Origin: Leptospira broomii serovar Hurstbridge str. 5399
GTDB taxonomy: Bacteria; Spirochaetota; Leptospiria; Leptospirales; Leptospiraceae
Length of the DNA: 64,000 nucleotides
Assembly: GCF_000243715.2 (NCBI RefSeq)
Contig: NZ_AHMO02000004.1
Span: 312,501 to 376,500, forward strand
Direction: 5' to 3'
This document shows positions 1 through 8,268 of the stretch, piece after piece. A model generated the notes under the pieces. It had not been told where the DNA came from. It made no database searches and was given only the letters and a program-made list of their open reading frames with translations. Made by a program: the position numbers and the translations under genes. Position 1 is the first letter of the stretch. Each line of letters opens with the position of its first letter.

Positions 1-318
1 CTTAATAATGAGATTTCCAAAATGAACTTTTCTTAAAAAGGAACCGAGCAAACTCGTTGAACTTACTCCATCGCTGTCGCGATCTCCAAATAAGAGGATT
101 GTCTTATTCTCTTTTACAAACCGTCTGATAAGTTCTAAAGAGCTTTCTAAATCAGGTAATAAAAACGGGGAGGGGAGATCTTCGAAACGGTAACTTAAAG
201 GCGATAGACCGGGCTGGCCCTGTCGAAAACGAATTCGAAATACATGGGACTGGAGGACACTTAGACCAGGGACAGTCGAAGGAGAAAGTTCTGAAAGTGA
301 AAGACCATGGTGGGGCAT
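1..318 (-). CDS. RecJ-like DHH single-strand DNA exonuclease, N-terminal part (runs off the window)
   Basis: A frame open from an ATG at 318 to the window edge encodes the first 106 residues. Near residues 78-87 it reads GDRDSDGVSS, matching motif I of DHH/RecJ phosphoesterases (usually DYDADGVTS), whose Asp residues bind the catalytic metal. RecJ degrades single-stranded DNA 5' to 3' in recombination and repair. The residues before the motif (LLPDLESSLELI...) match the stretch usually found ahead of it in RecJ. The start lies 2 bp after the bactofilin stop, so the two are probably co-transcribed. Only the N-terminus is visible, so another DHH-family nuclease cannot be excluded. Confidence 0.7.
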   Translation of the reverse strand, partial: MPHHGLSLSELSPSTVPGLSVLQSHVFRIRFRQGQPGLSPLSYRFEDLPSPFLLPDLESSLELIRRFVKENKTILLFGDRDSDGVSSTSLLGSFLRKVHFGNLIIK

Positions 319-320
319 GG

Positions 321-650
321 TTACATGATACAATTTCCGCTGAATTTTGCTCCTGATTCAATTTCTAAATCGGGAGTCCGAACATCCCCGACTACTTTTC
401 CGGTTTTACGCACGGAGATTTTTTGAACTGCGTTGATATTACCTTTTAGGTCACCTTCTACTTCCAAGGTTCCAGTTTCAACGTCGGCTTCAACTTGTCC
501 AGTTTCTCCGACGATCAATGTGCCGGACGTTTCTATCGTACCTTTGAACAATCCTTTAATTTTTAAGGCATTATTGAAGCGAAGCTTACCCCTAAATTGG
601 ATATCGTCGCCGATCACTGTATCGATAGATTCTTCGTTCATCGGTTCCAT
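321..650 (-). CDS. Bactofilin family cytoskeletal protein
   Basis: 109 residues made of short repeating hydrophobic/glycine strands (for example GKLRFNNALKIKG, GTLIVGETGQVEADV, GTLEVEGDLKGNI), the pattern of the bactofilin beta-helix. Bactofilins polymerise without nucleotide into membrane-associated scaffolds that affect cell shape or localise cell-wall enzymes. The protein is near the minimal size for the family, with only short tails either side of the beta-helix. The gene is directly followed (2 bp) by the RecJ-like gene. No peptidase partner is visible in the window, so its specific role is unknown. Confidence 0.88.
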   Translation of the reverse strand: MEPMNEESIDTVIGDDIQFRGKLRFNNALKIKGLFKGTIETSGTLIVGETGQVEADVETGTLEVEGDLKGNINAVQKISVRKTGKVVGDVRTPDLEIESGAKFSGNCIM

Positions 651-841
651 TTTGATTTTCTAGAGGTGCCTTTCAAATGTTTTTCCCTAATTCATCTGTT
701 TTTTTCTGAATATTAATGCGGATCGTCTCAAGAAGAAATATAGGATTTTGCAGAGGATGGTAAAAATTGTTTAGTAAGTTCCAAGTTCGTGGAAATGAAG
801 TCGAATTTTGATGATGTGCTTCGGGTGGTTTTGGAGGGATT

Positions 842-966
842 CCCCACCCTTCCTGGGCGGGGGCCGGATCGGCGGTACCCGCTGCCCCGCAGAAGCGTTC
901 CATTAACATAATTTGATTTTTTGGGAAACTCTTTTTCTTTCTAGGTTTTGTGTGGGAGCTCCTACA
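842..966 (+). repeat. Interspersed repeat, copy 1
   Basis: A 27-base G+C-rich block at 842-868 (core CCCACCCTTCCTGGGCGGGG) is followed 82 bp later by the near-palindrome TGTGGGAGCTCCTACA at 951-966. The same 27-base block and the same near-palindrome recur together in the same order at 27861-27974. This indicates a dispersed non-coding element rather than chance. Confidence 0.75.
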
Positions 967-1040
967 CACGCTTTTTGTGATGATTGTTGACAGTACGCAT
1001 ATTTCGTGCTATGAAATTGCTTCTGTAAAACCGCCCCCAT

Positions 1041-1062
1041 CCCCCACCCAGGAAGGGTGGGC
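1041..1062 (-). repeat. Interspersed repeat, inverted partial copy
   Basis: Read on the minus strand, this 22-base segment matches the first 22 bases of the repeat at 842-868 with two differences. Together with copy 1 it forms an inverted pair around 870-1040 that could fold in a transcript. Confidence 0.6.
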
Positions 1063-1110
1063 ATCTCCAAATCAGTAATGAAATGCCCCAGCCTCCCCGT
1101 AATTGAGACC

Positions 1111-2280
1111 TTAAAAGGCGGCGACTAAAATCGTTTCAATTTCGTTTTTTGGCAATTCGCGTGGTAGGCAGTCTAAAAAGGGAAACGAGGACGCCAAGCT
1201 AGCAATTCCGGGAAGATCGATTTTTCTTACTTCGTATTCTGAGAGTCTTTGCGGAATCTTCAATTCTATATAAATCTTCCTGATTCCTTCCACAGCTTTA
1301 ATCGCGGCTTCGATTACTGATATATTGGAAATATCTTCGTCTAAAGCCTTTGCGATCAAAACGTATTTTCCGGCAGAAGAGGTCAAATTATATTCCATAA
1401 CGTGAGGAAGAAGAATCGACATCGCTTGAAAAATATCCAGGTTCGTTAAATTCGAAGCTGCCAAGGATAAAGCGTAACAAAGGCCAAGCGAACTCGATGA
1501 ATGGGACATTCCAACTAGTAAGCTTGCCCCGAAAATCCCATTACGATATTGTAAATTTTTCGGGTCTCGAATTGCAGGTACTAAATTTTTATAAATAATT
1601 TCGATCGCCCTTAGTGCGGAAGAATTCGTAAGTTCGTTCGAATATTTGGATAGGATACTATCCACGGCGGCGGCTAAAATTCCCACTCCGACTTTTGCGA
1701 CGTCGGCCGAAGTCATGAAAGCTCCGATTTTAGCGTCCGCGATTACAAGTTCCGGAAAAAGATATTCGTGAGTAAAATAGCGGACCGTCCTGTCTTCGTC
1801 AGTGTAGATGGTAGCGATAGGTGCACACTCCAGTCCCATGATCGGATGAGTGGGTATCAAAACCAAAGGAACCGGTCTTTTTAATTTCGGGACTCTTTTC
1901 GCTATGAAGATATCTTCGGCGAAAGAATCGTTCGTTGTAAGTAGGGAAACTAATTTAGCGGTATTTAAACTTTCGTATGAACCGTAACCGATAATGCAAT
2001 TCGCGTTCGATATTCTTGCAAAGTAGGCCGCCGTATCCAGTTCTTTTAATGTAGGTTCTTTTTCGATATTGTCGTAGAGAATTACGCCATCTATGTGCTT
2101 TTCCAAGGAGGTCTTAATAATGGAAAATTCGTCCATGTTTTCCAACTCGTTCTGGGTGGAAAGTATGACGGCTCTCGTGCCTACATTCTTTACAAAATTA
2201 CCCATTTTGAAACCGCAATCGGCCTCAAAATGGACTTTGGTGGGAAAACTAAAATTGATCCAGTCGGGGAGTATCGGCAC
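1111..2280 (-). CDS. Iron-containing alcohol dehydrogenase-like protein lacking metal ligands (probable pseudoenzyme)
   Basis: 389 residues with the fold signature of group III (iron) alcohol dehydrogenases: GYGSYES (98-104) where the family has the GGGS nucleotide loop, PTHPIMGLECAP near 143-154 where it has PTTAGTGSE, and LPHVMEYN (291-298), a conserved family block. The four family metal ligands look lost. The Asp and His of DALTHA align with Gly200 and Ala204 (VGVGILAAAVDS), the His of GLVHAMAH aligns with Tyr269 (GLCYALSLA), and the HG motif before LLPHV is absent. Starts at GTG 2280 behind a GGAGG site. It probably no longer works as a metal-dependent dehydrogenase; its present function is unknown. 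Confidence 0.75.
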   Translation of the reverse strand: MPILPDWINFSFPTKVHFEADCGFKMGNFVKNVGTRAVILSTQNELENMDEFSIIKTSLEKHIDGVILYDNIEKEPTLKELDTAAYFARISNANCIIGYGSYESLNTAKLVSLLTTNDSFAEDIFIAKRVPKLKRPVPLVLIPTHPIMGLECAPIATIYTDEDRTVRYFTHEYLFPELVIADAKIGAFMTSADVAKVGVGILAAAVDSILSKYSNELTNSSALRAIEIIYKNLVPAIRDPKNLQYRNGIFGASLLVGMSHSSSSLGLCYALSLAASNLTNLDIFQAMSILLPHVMEYNLTSSAGKYVLIAKALDEDISNISVIEAAIKAVEGIRKIYIELKIPQRLSEYEVRKIDLPGIASLASSFPFLDCLPRELPKNEIETILVAAF

Positions 2281-2322
2281 CTGCGGTCCTCCCGCTAATC
2301 AGAACGGGGAGATGAATATAAG

Positions 2323-2349
2323 CCCGGAATACAAGGGAATCATTCCGGG
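2323..2349 (-). terminator. Hairpin, possible terminator or attenuator after the flgM-like gene
   Basis: CCCGGAAT (2323-2330) pairs perfectly with ATTCCGGG (2342-2349) around an 11-base loop, 13 bp downstream of the FlgM-like stop and before the next minus-strand gene. Only a short, broken T run follows on the minus strand, so termination may be partial. Confidence 0.4.
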
Positions 2350-2362
2350 GTTTAAGAAAAGA

Positions 2363-2686
2363 TCAACGTCCGAGAAACGATTCGGCGATACGATCTGCAA
2401 CCGCATTTAGGATCTCTGGACTAAGAGTATCATATTCGCCGTTCTTAAGTTTTTCTTTGACTTCCTTAAGTTTAGCGGAACGCTCGGAGTCTACTGGAGA
2501 TGAGACGATCTTTTGCGAAATTGTCTGTACTTCGGCTTGCAAACGAGCTTCAGATGCCTTTTGCTTGGCAGTGTCTGAAATAGATATATTATCGAAAGAT
2601 TCTTTGGCTTCGTTTTTCCTTACAGGTGTCGGTTTACGAGGCTCGTAGGAACCGCCACTGATGCCGCCTACTTTGTCAATGGTCAT
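2363..2686 (-). CDS. FlgM-like anti-sigma-28 factor
   Basis: 107 residues. The N-terminus (MTIDKVGG) and C-terminal segment (KLKEVKEKLKNGEYDTLSPEILNAVADRIAESFL, cited by its parts KEKLKNGEYD and AVADRIAESFL) follow the FlgM pattern: an unstructured N-terminal half and a C-terminal helix pair that binds sigma-28 and blocks flagellar late-gene transcription. The region around residues 30-50 (FDNISISDTAKQKASEARLQ) also fits the family. It lies 18 bp downstream of rsmI, probably in the same transcript as rsmI and the lipoprotein gene. The family is short and variable, so the call rests on pattern, not on an alignment. Confidence 0.7.
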   Translation of the reverse strand: MTIDKVGGISGGSYEPRKPTPVRKNEAKESFDNISISDTAKQKASEARLQAEVQTISQKIVSSPVDSERSAKLKEVKEKLKNGEYDTLSPEILNAVADRIAESFLGR

Positions 2687-2704
2687 TGGATTTCCCTCTT
2701 ACTT

Positions 2705-3448
2705 CTAAGTATCGGCAACCCCGACACGTCCGTTAAGCATTTTTTTAATATTTCCTTGGATTAGCAGAACAAATTCCCCTTTTTCTGCGAATTTTAGCGT
2801 TTCGACGGATTGTTCGGGCGAAATTTTTATGATTTCTTCGTGCATTTTAGTAAGTTCTCGGCCGAGTAAAAGCTCCGATCGAGGAAAAATTTCTCTGGCT
2901 GCAGCGAGAGTATCCCGGATCCGATGCACCGATTCAAAGAGGGCGAGTACGCCCTCAAACTCTTCCCATTCTTTTAATTGATTCCGTTTCTTCCCTTTTT
3001 TCTCGGACAGAAATCCCAGAAAAATGCAAGGCTGTACTTGCCAACCCGAAACGGAAAGAAGTGCAGTCAGGGCGCTCGGCCCGGGAATTGGAATGACTGA
3101 AATCTCATTTTCTCTCAGAACACGAACTAATTGGGACCCAGGATCGGAAACACCTGGCGTACCAGCATCCGATATTAGGGACAATGTTTGACCGGATCTG
3201 AGATTTTGGATAATTCCTGCAAAGGGTTGTTCGGATTGATCTTTATATAGGGTTTTAGAAACGGTTTGGATGCCGAAAGTTTGCAACAGCCTCCGGCTAT
3301 GATTCGCGTTTTCACAATAAATTGTGTCGGATTGTTTCAATACCTCGATCGCCCGGAGAGTGATATCCTCCAAATTACCGATCGGTGTCGCGACAACGTA
3401 CGCAGTTCCGGGAACGATTTTAAACCTGGATTCCCAGGATACATTCAT
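2705..3448 (-). CDS. rsmI: 16S rRNA (cytidine-1402-2'-O)-methyltransferase RsmI
   Basis: Carries the RsmI/tetrapyrrole-methylase signatures: YVVATPIGNLEDITLRA near the N-terminus, SLISDAGTPGVSDPGSQLV for SAM binding, IPIPGPSALTALLSVSG and the LFESVHRI segment. RsmI methylates the ribose of C1402 in the 16S rRNA decoding centre. I chose the ATG at 3448, which overlaps the upstream lipoprotein stop as ATGA and puts the first beta-strand about 12 residues in, as is usual. An upstream ATG at 3490 would add 14 residues and a 46-bp overlap. Residue length is then 247. Confidence 0.93.
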   Translation of the reverse strand: MNVSWESRFKIVPGTAYVVATPIGNLEDITLRAIEVLKQSDTIYCENANHSRRLLQTFGIQTVSKTLYKDQSEQPFAGIIQNLRSGQTLSLISDAGTPGVSDPGSQLVRVLRENEISVIPIPGPSALTALLSVSGWQVQPCIFLGFLSEKKGKKRNQLKEWEEFEGVLALFESVHRIRDTLAAAREIFPRSELLLGRELTKMHEEIIKISPEQSVETLKFAEKGEFVLLIQGNIKKMLNGRVGVADT

Positions 3449-4227
3449 AGATTGCAGCCGGGTGGAAGGGTTCCGGTTGGGCAAGGGCATCCCTTACTTG
3501 CTAAACTTGGATAGAGACACGGATTGCAAATGGTTCCAATCGAACACGTGGCTTGAACGGCAGGTGTGCAAGCGGGATCCTGGCAGTATGTAGGATTACA
3601 ACTAGTATCCGATCCGCATTCAGTAGCGGGTTGCAGGGAACTACATCTCGATACGGCAGTCGATTGATTCGATGTGACTCCGGAATTAAGGAGTGCGCGT
3701 AACGTGAATGTATAAACTTCACATTTCTGAAAGGAGGTTATTCCCGGAGGAGGAATAAAATTCTTAATTCGATGGATTGTCAGAGTAGTCGTGGATGCCT
3801 GGACCGCCAATTGAGGAAAGGACGGCTGAGTTCCGTTTTCAAGATATAGGCCGCCGCCCGTAGAAGTTTCCGCTATCGAGGGAGTTGCCGAAGTGATGTA
3901 CAAATTATAGCCGACGAACTGGGGTTCCAAATTCGAAATATAATATTTGAGTAAATAATTGGGTTTATAATTTGCGTAATTGATTGAATAAAGCGGATCG
4001 ACGATATTGAAAAGATCGTCCATTCCCGGATTCGTAGCTTGCACGCTATAGACTTGAGGAACACTCACAGGTGTAATGAATACGAACGGGGATTGTGCGA
4101 CTTCAGTATTCGTACCGCAAGTATTTACGTAAAAAATCAGAATCAGCGAACTGAGTCCTGTCAGGAATTTCCGGGTTTTTAGGTTGCCCGGATTCCAGCG
4201 GTATGAGATCCCAAAAATACGACCCAC
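3445..4227 (-). CDS. Putative Cys-rich lipoprotein
   Basis: 260 residues from a GTG at 4227. After a basic start a hydrophobic stretch (FLTGLSSLILIFYVNTC) ends in a Cys at about residue 37, a loose lipobox typical of spirochaetes, so a lipid anchor is likely. The middle (residues 45-200) resembles a fibronectin-like beta-sandwich: SVPQVYSVQATN, YISNLEPQFVGYNLYIT, YTFTLRALLNSG. The C-terminal 60 residues contain about a dozen Cys with Pro/Thr/Gly, suggesting a disulphide-rich tail. I do not recognise a characterised homologue. Its stop overlaps the rsmI start. Confidence 0.7.
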   Translation of the reverse strand: MGRIFGISYRWNPGNLKTRKFLTGLSSLILIFYVNTCGTNTEVAQSPFVFITPVSVPQVYSVQATNPGMDDLFNIVDPLYSINYANYKPNYLLKYYISNLEPQFVGYNLYITSATPSIAETSTGGGLYLENGTQPSFPQLAVQASTTTLTIHRIKNFIPPPGITSFQKCEVYTFTLRALLNSGVTSNQSTAVSRCSSLQPATECGSDTSCNPTYCQDPACTPAVQATCSIGTICNPCLYPSLASKGCPCPTGTLPPGCNL

Positions 4228-4989
4228 GTGGATAGGATTCCCTCTTCGGACGGTCTTACAACAAAAAAAAGAGAGGCAGAAACCTTGGGCGGTATACGCA
4301 AATTATTATTTATCGGCGGGTTTATCGTATTTTTTATCCTATTAATTACCTTTCTTTTTACTAGCGGAGATGGCTCCGGCGGCGAAGCAAGTCGAAAGAA
4401 AGGAGAATTGGATGCAGTTAGCAGTCTTTTAGGCGGAGGATCTCGTTCTTCTTCCGGTTCTACAGGAACTGCCGGAGCCGCAAGTTCGGTCTTTGATTCC
4501 GATTTCTTTCGGGCGGGAAAAGGAGAATATGTAGAGAACGAAAAGCAGGAATCCGGGCAAGAAAATCGACCTGATGCGGCAGATGCGGATAATCCGGTAA
4601 ATCCTCAAACCGGTAAGCCTTATACCAACGAAGAGATGGACCGTTTCCAGCAATTAAAGGAACGGTTTCCAGGAAATTCCTTGATTCCTTCCAAGTTAAG
4701 TCCCGCCGAAAAAGAGCAGCGAAAGCAGTTCGAACAAACGGTTTCCGAGGCGACGAGAGCCGTTTTGGGAAGAACAGCCAATCGGGAACAGACGGTTGTA
4801 TATTACGATTTTCTGGAAAAGCAGGCAAAGGATCGTTTGGACATCGTAACTTACTTGGTGGATCTGCAAAAAGGTTCCGGTGATGAAGAGCAGGAAAAGA
4901 AATTAGAAGCAATCCGCCAATCGATGGTTCAGCAACTTGACCAGGTTCAACAGGATAAGCGAAAGTCTTTTGAGCAAATCGGAAAATAA
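4228..4989 (+). CDS. Putative membrane-anchored protein with charged extracytoplasmic domain
   Basis: 253 residues from a GTG at 4228. One transmembrane segment lies near residues 25-46 (LLFIGGFIVFFILLITFLF). A Gly/Ser-rich linker (60-90) and an acidic, Asn/Gln-rich stretch follow, then a helical C-terminal domain (about 130-253) rich in Glu, Gln and Lys that probably forms coiled coil. No catalytic motif is visible. The gene diverges from the lipoprotein gene, and the two GTG starts abut inside the palindrome CACGTG (4225-4230); one or both true starts may be further in. Function unknown. Confidence 0.65.
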   Translation: MDRIPSSDGLTTKKREAETLGGIRKLLFIGGFIVFFILLITFLFTSGDGSGGEASRKKGELDAVSSLLGGGSRSSSGSTGTAGAASSVFDSDFFRAGKGEYVENEKQESGQENRPDAADADNPVNPQTGKPYTNEEMDRFQQLKERFPGNSLIPSKLSPAEKEQRKQFEQTVSEATRAVLGRTANREQTVVYYDFLEKQAKDRLDIVTYLVDLQKGSGDEEQEKKLEAIRQSMVQQLDQVQQDKRKSFEQIGK

Positions 4990-5027
4990 ACAGTTTAATC
5001 CGAACCGATCGCGGATCTTTTAAAGAA

Positions 5028-6926
5028 TCAAAACGTAATTTCGCTCAAGATCGGAAAGCGGAAGCTGGATTTAGGATCTAAGCCGTACGAATCTAAATGA
5101 AAGGAAGGAGGGAGTCTTTCTCGCTTCCATTGACTAGCGGGGAAAAGACGGAGAAATTTCCGCGCTCCTTCCTCGGCTTCTTTCGAATCGGCCCAGGATA
5201 TGCTTTCGTTCAAATTGTTCGGCGCTCGTCCAAGCAAAACGAAGGCTTCTTCTAATTTCTGCAAAAGAGGATAAGGCATTAGATCGGTTTCGTCTTCCTG
5301 ATGTTCTTCCAAGGGTTTTAGCTCGGCGGTAGGCTTTGTTTCTAAAATTCGCCCTAAGCATTTTACAGCCGGAAGAACATGATCTTTGCCGGAATAAACA
5401 TGTGCCAACCACCCTAATAAAAATTCCTTACTAATTCCGGTTAACGGAGCAACTGAGCCCGATGAGTCTCCGTCCATCGTCGTATACCCTACGCTAGCCT
5501 CGCTTCGATTTCCTGTGGATAAAAGTAAATGACCGTTGAGATTCGCCAAAAGCCAGATGAGAGGCGAGCGGACCCGTGCTTGGATATTTTGCAAAGCTAG
5601 ATTGTGATGTTTCCAATCTAGAGGATAGCCGACAACTCCCGAAATTTTTTCGATCATCGACGATACTTCGGAACCGATTTCGATGGCGGAATGGGAAATT
5701 CCCAACTCGGAAGTTAGACATTTTGCACTTTCAAGAGTATATTCCGAATTATTTTCCGTTCCCTGATAAAGAGTAAAGAGTATGTGATTCTTATCTAGGC
5801 CTATCGATTTTAAAAAGGAATCTCCCAATTCCGATTCGGCAATTAGAATTCCGGCTTTAACCAAGAGGGCGCAGGCCGCGCTGTCGGCGCCACCGGATAA
5901 GGAGAGCGTATATCCTCTTGTCTTTGATTTTCTTAGATAATCGAAGAGACCTAAGGATGTTGCTCGAGTAAAGTCTTGAAATGCTTGAGTCGGAGAATCT
6001 TGAATTTTCGTAGAAGGTTTTTGAACTTCGTTCGATACTACTATTTCCGAAATTCGAATTCGGTGCAGACTTCTGCCTTTGGATCGAAATTCTTTCGTGC
6101 CGGAAGAACGGAAATTACGCGCCCGTCTCGCTCGCAAATCCTGCGGATCTAAATCCAAATGAGTTAATTCAAAATCCGTAAAATGTAATCTTGGTCCTTC
6201 CGCAACCAAATCCCCTTCTCTAAATCCTAAAGAACCGCCTTCAAAAATCAATCGTCCGGATTCATTTCCATCGAGGTTTGCGTACAGGACCGCGCCGGCT
6301 CCGTTTCTAGAAGCCTCGCCGAATAATCTTTTTCTTATATCTTGTTTTCCTAATGCAAAGTGGGATGCGCCCGGAGAAAGAATCAGGTCGGCGCCTGCGT
6401 CCACCAGAGTTTGCCCCGGTCTAGTTTGAACCCAGGAATCTTCGCAGATTTCGATTCCAAAATCAAAGTCCTCCGTCTCAAATATCATGGATCCGAAAGG
6501 AATTTCTTGTCCGTCGGGAGTAAGAGCGTAAGAACCGGCTTCTTCGCCTTTGACGAACCATCGGTTCTCGTAGTGGACTCCGGTTTGGGCTAAATTCTGC
6601 TTGGGTACCAATCCCAAGATTTCCCCGTCTTGTAAGATGGCTGCAACGTTAAATAAATAAGGACTTTGGAAAAAAGGTAAACCAAGTATTACCGTTCTTT
6701 TTCCGACCGTTCGGGCGATTTCTTTTAGGCTCTTCCATGAATGTTCCCAAACCCAAGGAAAATAAAATGCATCCTCGCAACCATAGCCGCTTAACGAAAG
6801 TTCCGGAAATAAAACGATCGAAGAAGTTTTGCAAATTTCTAATGCGGATAGAATTCGTTCCCGATTTCCTTTGAAATCGAGTGGAGTCGTTCGGAGGCTT
6901 ACGGCCGTGCAACGGTAGATGGGCAT
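5028..6926 (-). CDS. nadE: Glutamine-dependent NAD+ synthetase
   Basis: Two domains. The N-terminal nitrilase-type glutaminase carries the Glu of FPELSLSGYGCED, the Lys of VPKQNL and the nucleophilic Cys of GIEICEDSWV. The C-terminal ATP-pyrophosphatase domain carries the PP-loop LSLSGGADSAACALL, GNRSEASVGYTTMDGDSSG and KPTAEL. It makes NAD+ from deamido-NAD+, ATP and glutamine-derived ammonia in the cytoplasm. I chose the ATG at 6926 (632 residues) because the next residues start the first nitrilase strand; an in-frame ATG at 6998 would add 24 residues. It follows waaA on the same strand. Confidence 0.95.
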   Translation of the reverse strand: MPIYRCTAVSLRTTPLDFKGNRERILSALEICKTSSIVLFPELSLSGYGCEDAFYFPWVWEHSWKSLKEIARTVGKRTVILGLPFFQSPYLFNVAAILQDGEILGLVPKQNLAQTGVHYENRWFVKGEEAGSYALTPDGQEIPFGSMIFETEDFDFGIEICEDSWVQTRPGQTLVDAGADLILSPGASHFALGKQDIRKRLFGEASRNGAGAVLYANLDGNESGRLIFEGGSLGFREGDLVAEGPRLHFTDFELTHLDLDPQDLRARRARNFRSSGTKEFRSKGRSLHRIRISEIVVSNEVQKPSTKIQDSPTQAFQDFTRATSLGLFDYLRKSKTRGYTLSLSGGADSAACALLVKAGILIAESELGDSFLKSIGLDKNHILFTLYQGTENNSEYTLESAKCLTSELGISHSAIEIGSEVSSMIEKISGVVGYPLDWKHHNLALQNIQARVRSPLIWLLANLNGHLLLSTGNRSEASVGYTTMDGDSSGSVAPLTGISKEFLLGWLAHVYSGKDHVLPAVKCLGRILETKPTAELKPLEEHQEDETDLMPYPLLQKLEEAFVLLGRAPNNLNESISWADSKEAEEGARKFLRLFPASQWKRERLPPSFHLDSYGLDPKSSFRFPILSEITF

Positions 6927-7027
6927 TTCCTCCCCAGTCTCTGCGACCGAACGACAGGAGAAAACCTTTTTTCGAAGCGGGAAGAGAGTTGCGAGCATTC
7001 TTCACAAGGCAACCTGCATTTCATATG

Positions 7028-8263
7028 TTAACCGCGCAGAGCTTGATAAATTCTTTCTCCCGCGCCGCGTCCGATCTCCAAAAAGGATCGATTCGTCTCG
7101 GCAATCTCCTTCTTTTTTTCTTCCGATAAGGAAAGAATTGGAATCACGTCTTCCCGATTTCGAATGATAAAGAGGCCTCCCCGCCGATTCAATTCCTTGG
7201 CCTCCGGAGAATGACTGATTCTCGGACCGGTTAATAATGGAAGACCGAAGTAAGCCGGCTCCAAGACATTATGGACTCGGCTATGCAAGGCACCTCCAAC
7301 ATAAGCAAAATCCACCACTTGGTATGCGTAAGCTAGCAGGCCTAAAACGTCGAATATGATTACCCGCGAATCAATTTTTTCAAACGATATCGAACTGAAC
7401 AAACAATAGTTTTCGGTCCGTTTTTTGACCTGCTCCAGAACTGATAGAATTCTGGGCGGATCGGTTTTATGAGGGAAGATCCAGAATGCGAAATCTTGAA
7501 GGGAAGTTTCGGATAGTAGCGGTAGTAGTAAATCTTCGCATTCTTCGTACGTGGATGCGAGCAGGAATATCTTTGAAAAGGGATAGTTTTCAGGTCTTTC
7601 AAAGCGCCGAGGGTTTGATTCCACTTTTCGAATCACTGTGTCGATTCTACAATCCCCTAATGTCCGGATTTTTGCGGAAGGTCCCAATAAATTTCGAAAG
7701 CTTTCCTCGGCCGAAGAATGTGAAGGAAAGATTTGATCGAACAAACCGAACACTGAACGATAGAATCCTTTTTTGAAAAACCCTTCCGGTGGAGTTAAAA
7801 CCGCGCTTGCTAAAATCGTAAGAACTCCCCGCTTTCTTGCTTCCAGTAATAGATTCGGCCAACGATCCCAGGCCATTAAGACCAATAGTTCAGGATGAAA
7901 TTTTTCAAAGATAAAAGTATAAGCCCATGGAAAATCCAGCGGAAGATGGAATTTTATGTGTGCAGGAAAGGCGTCTAATTGAGATTCACGAACGGAAGGT
8001 GAGAATACGCTTTGCAGTAGGAGAGTTTCAGGTTCTTTTTCTCTGAAAACGACGGCTAACGCTTTACACTGATCCAGTTCTCCCACCGAAGCCGCGTGCA
8101 GCCAGACCACTTTTTGATTCGGTCCCGGAGGTGAAATCGCAAGCAGCTTTTTTTTATCATTCGATCGAATTCGTAGGAATTCCCGAGCCGATGGAATAAT
8201 AAAGGAGAAAACATAAAGAGGGGGCCAAAGAAGAATCGTCAAAAACCGATATAAGAAAACCAT
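7028..8263 (-). CDS. waaA: 3-deoxy-D-manno-octulosonic acid (Kdo) transferase
   Basis: 411 residues. An N-terminal hydrophobic anchor (YRFLTILLWPPLYVFSFIIP) is followed by WLHAASVGELDQ, the conserved GT30 acceptor-side motif with its catalytic Glu, and by WPNLLLEARKRGV. The C-terminal donor domain ends in VGGALHSRVHNVLEPAYFGLPLLTGP. WaaA transfers Kdo from CMP-Kdo to lipid A precursor at the inner membrane. The motif usually read as ETEIWPN is MAWDRWPN here, so the acidic residue before WPN is shifted or altered. It starts 5 bp from the divergent HAD gene start. Confidence 0.92.
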   Translation of the reverse strand: MVFLYRFLTILLWPPLYVFSFIIPSAREFLRIRSNDKKKLLAISPPGPNQKVVWLHAASVGELDQCKALAVVFREKEPETLLLQSVFSPSVRESQLDAFPAHIKFHLPLDFPWAYTFIFEKFHPELLVLMAWDRWPNLLLEARKRGVLTILASAVLTPPEGFFKKGFYRSVFGLFDQIFPSHSSAEESFRNLLGPSAKIRTLGDCRIDTVIRKVESNPRRFERPENYPFSKIFLLASTYEECEDLLLPLLSETSLQDFAFWIFPHKTDPPRILSVLEQVKKRTENYCLFSSISFEKIDSRVIIFDVLGLLAYAYQVVDFAYVGGALHSRVHNVLEPAYFGLPLLTGPRISHSPEAKELNRRGGLFIIRNREDVIPILSLSEEKKKEIAETNRSFLEIGRGAGERIYQALRG

Positions 8264-8268
8264 GGGGT

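Larger units (their letters stand above)
651..1110. other. Gene-free region with interspersed repeats
   Basis: 460 bp between the bactofilin and the ADH-like gene. It holds one direct copy (842-868 plus 951-966) and one inverted copy (1041-1062) of a G+C-rich repeat that recurs at 27861-27974. A 98-codon minus-strand frame here (673-969) consists largely of this repeat and has no protein-like features, so I do not call it. No promoter could be assigned with confidence. Confidence 0.6.

Noticed and set aside
673..969. 98-codon minus-strand frame
   Set aside because: It is composed of the dispersed repeat and low-quality flanking sequence, with no conserved-looking protein features.
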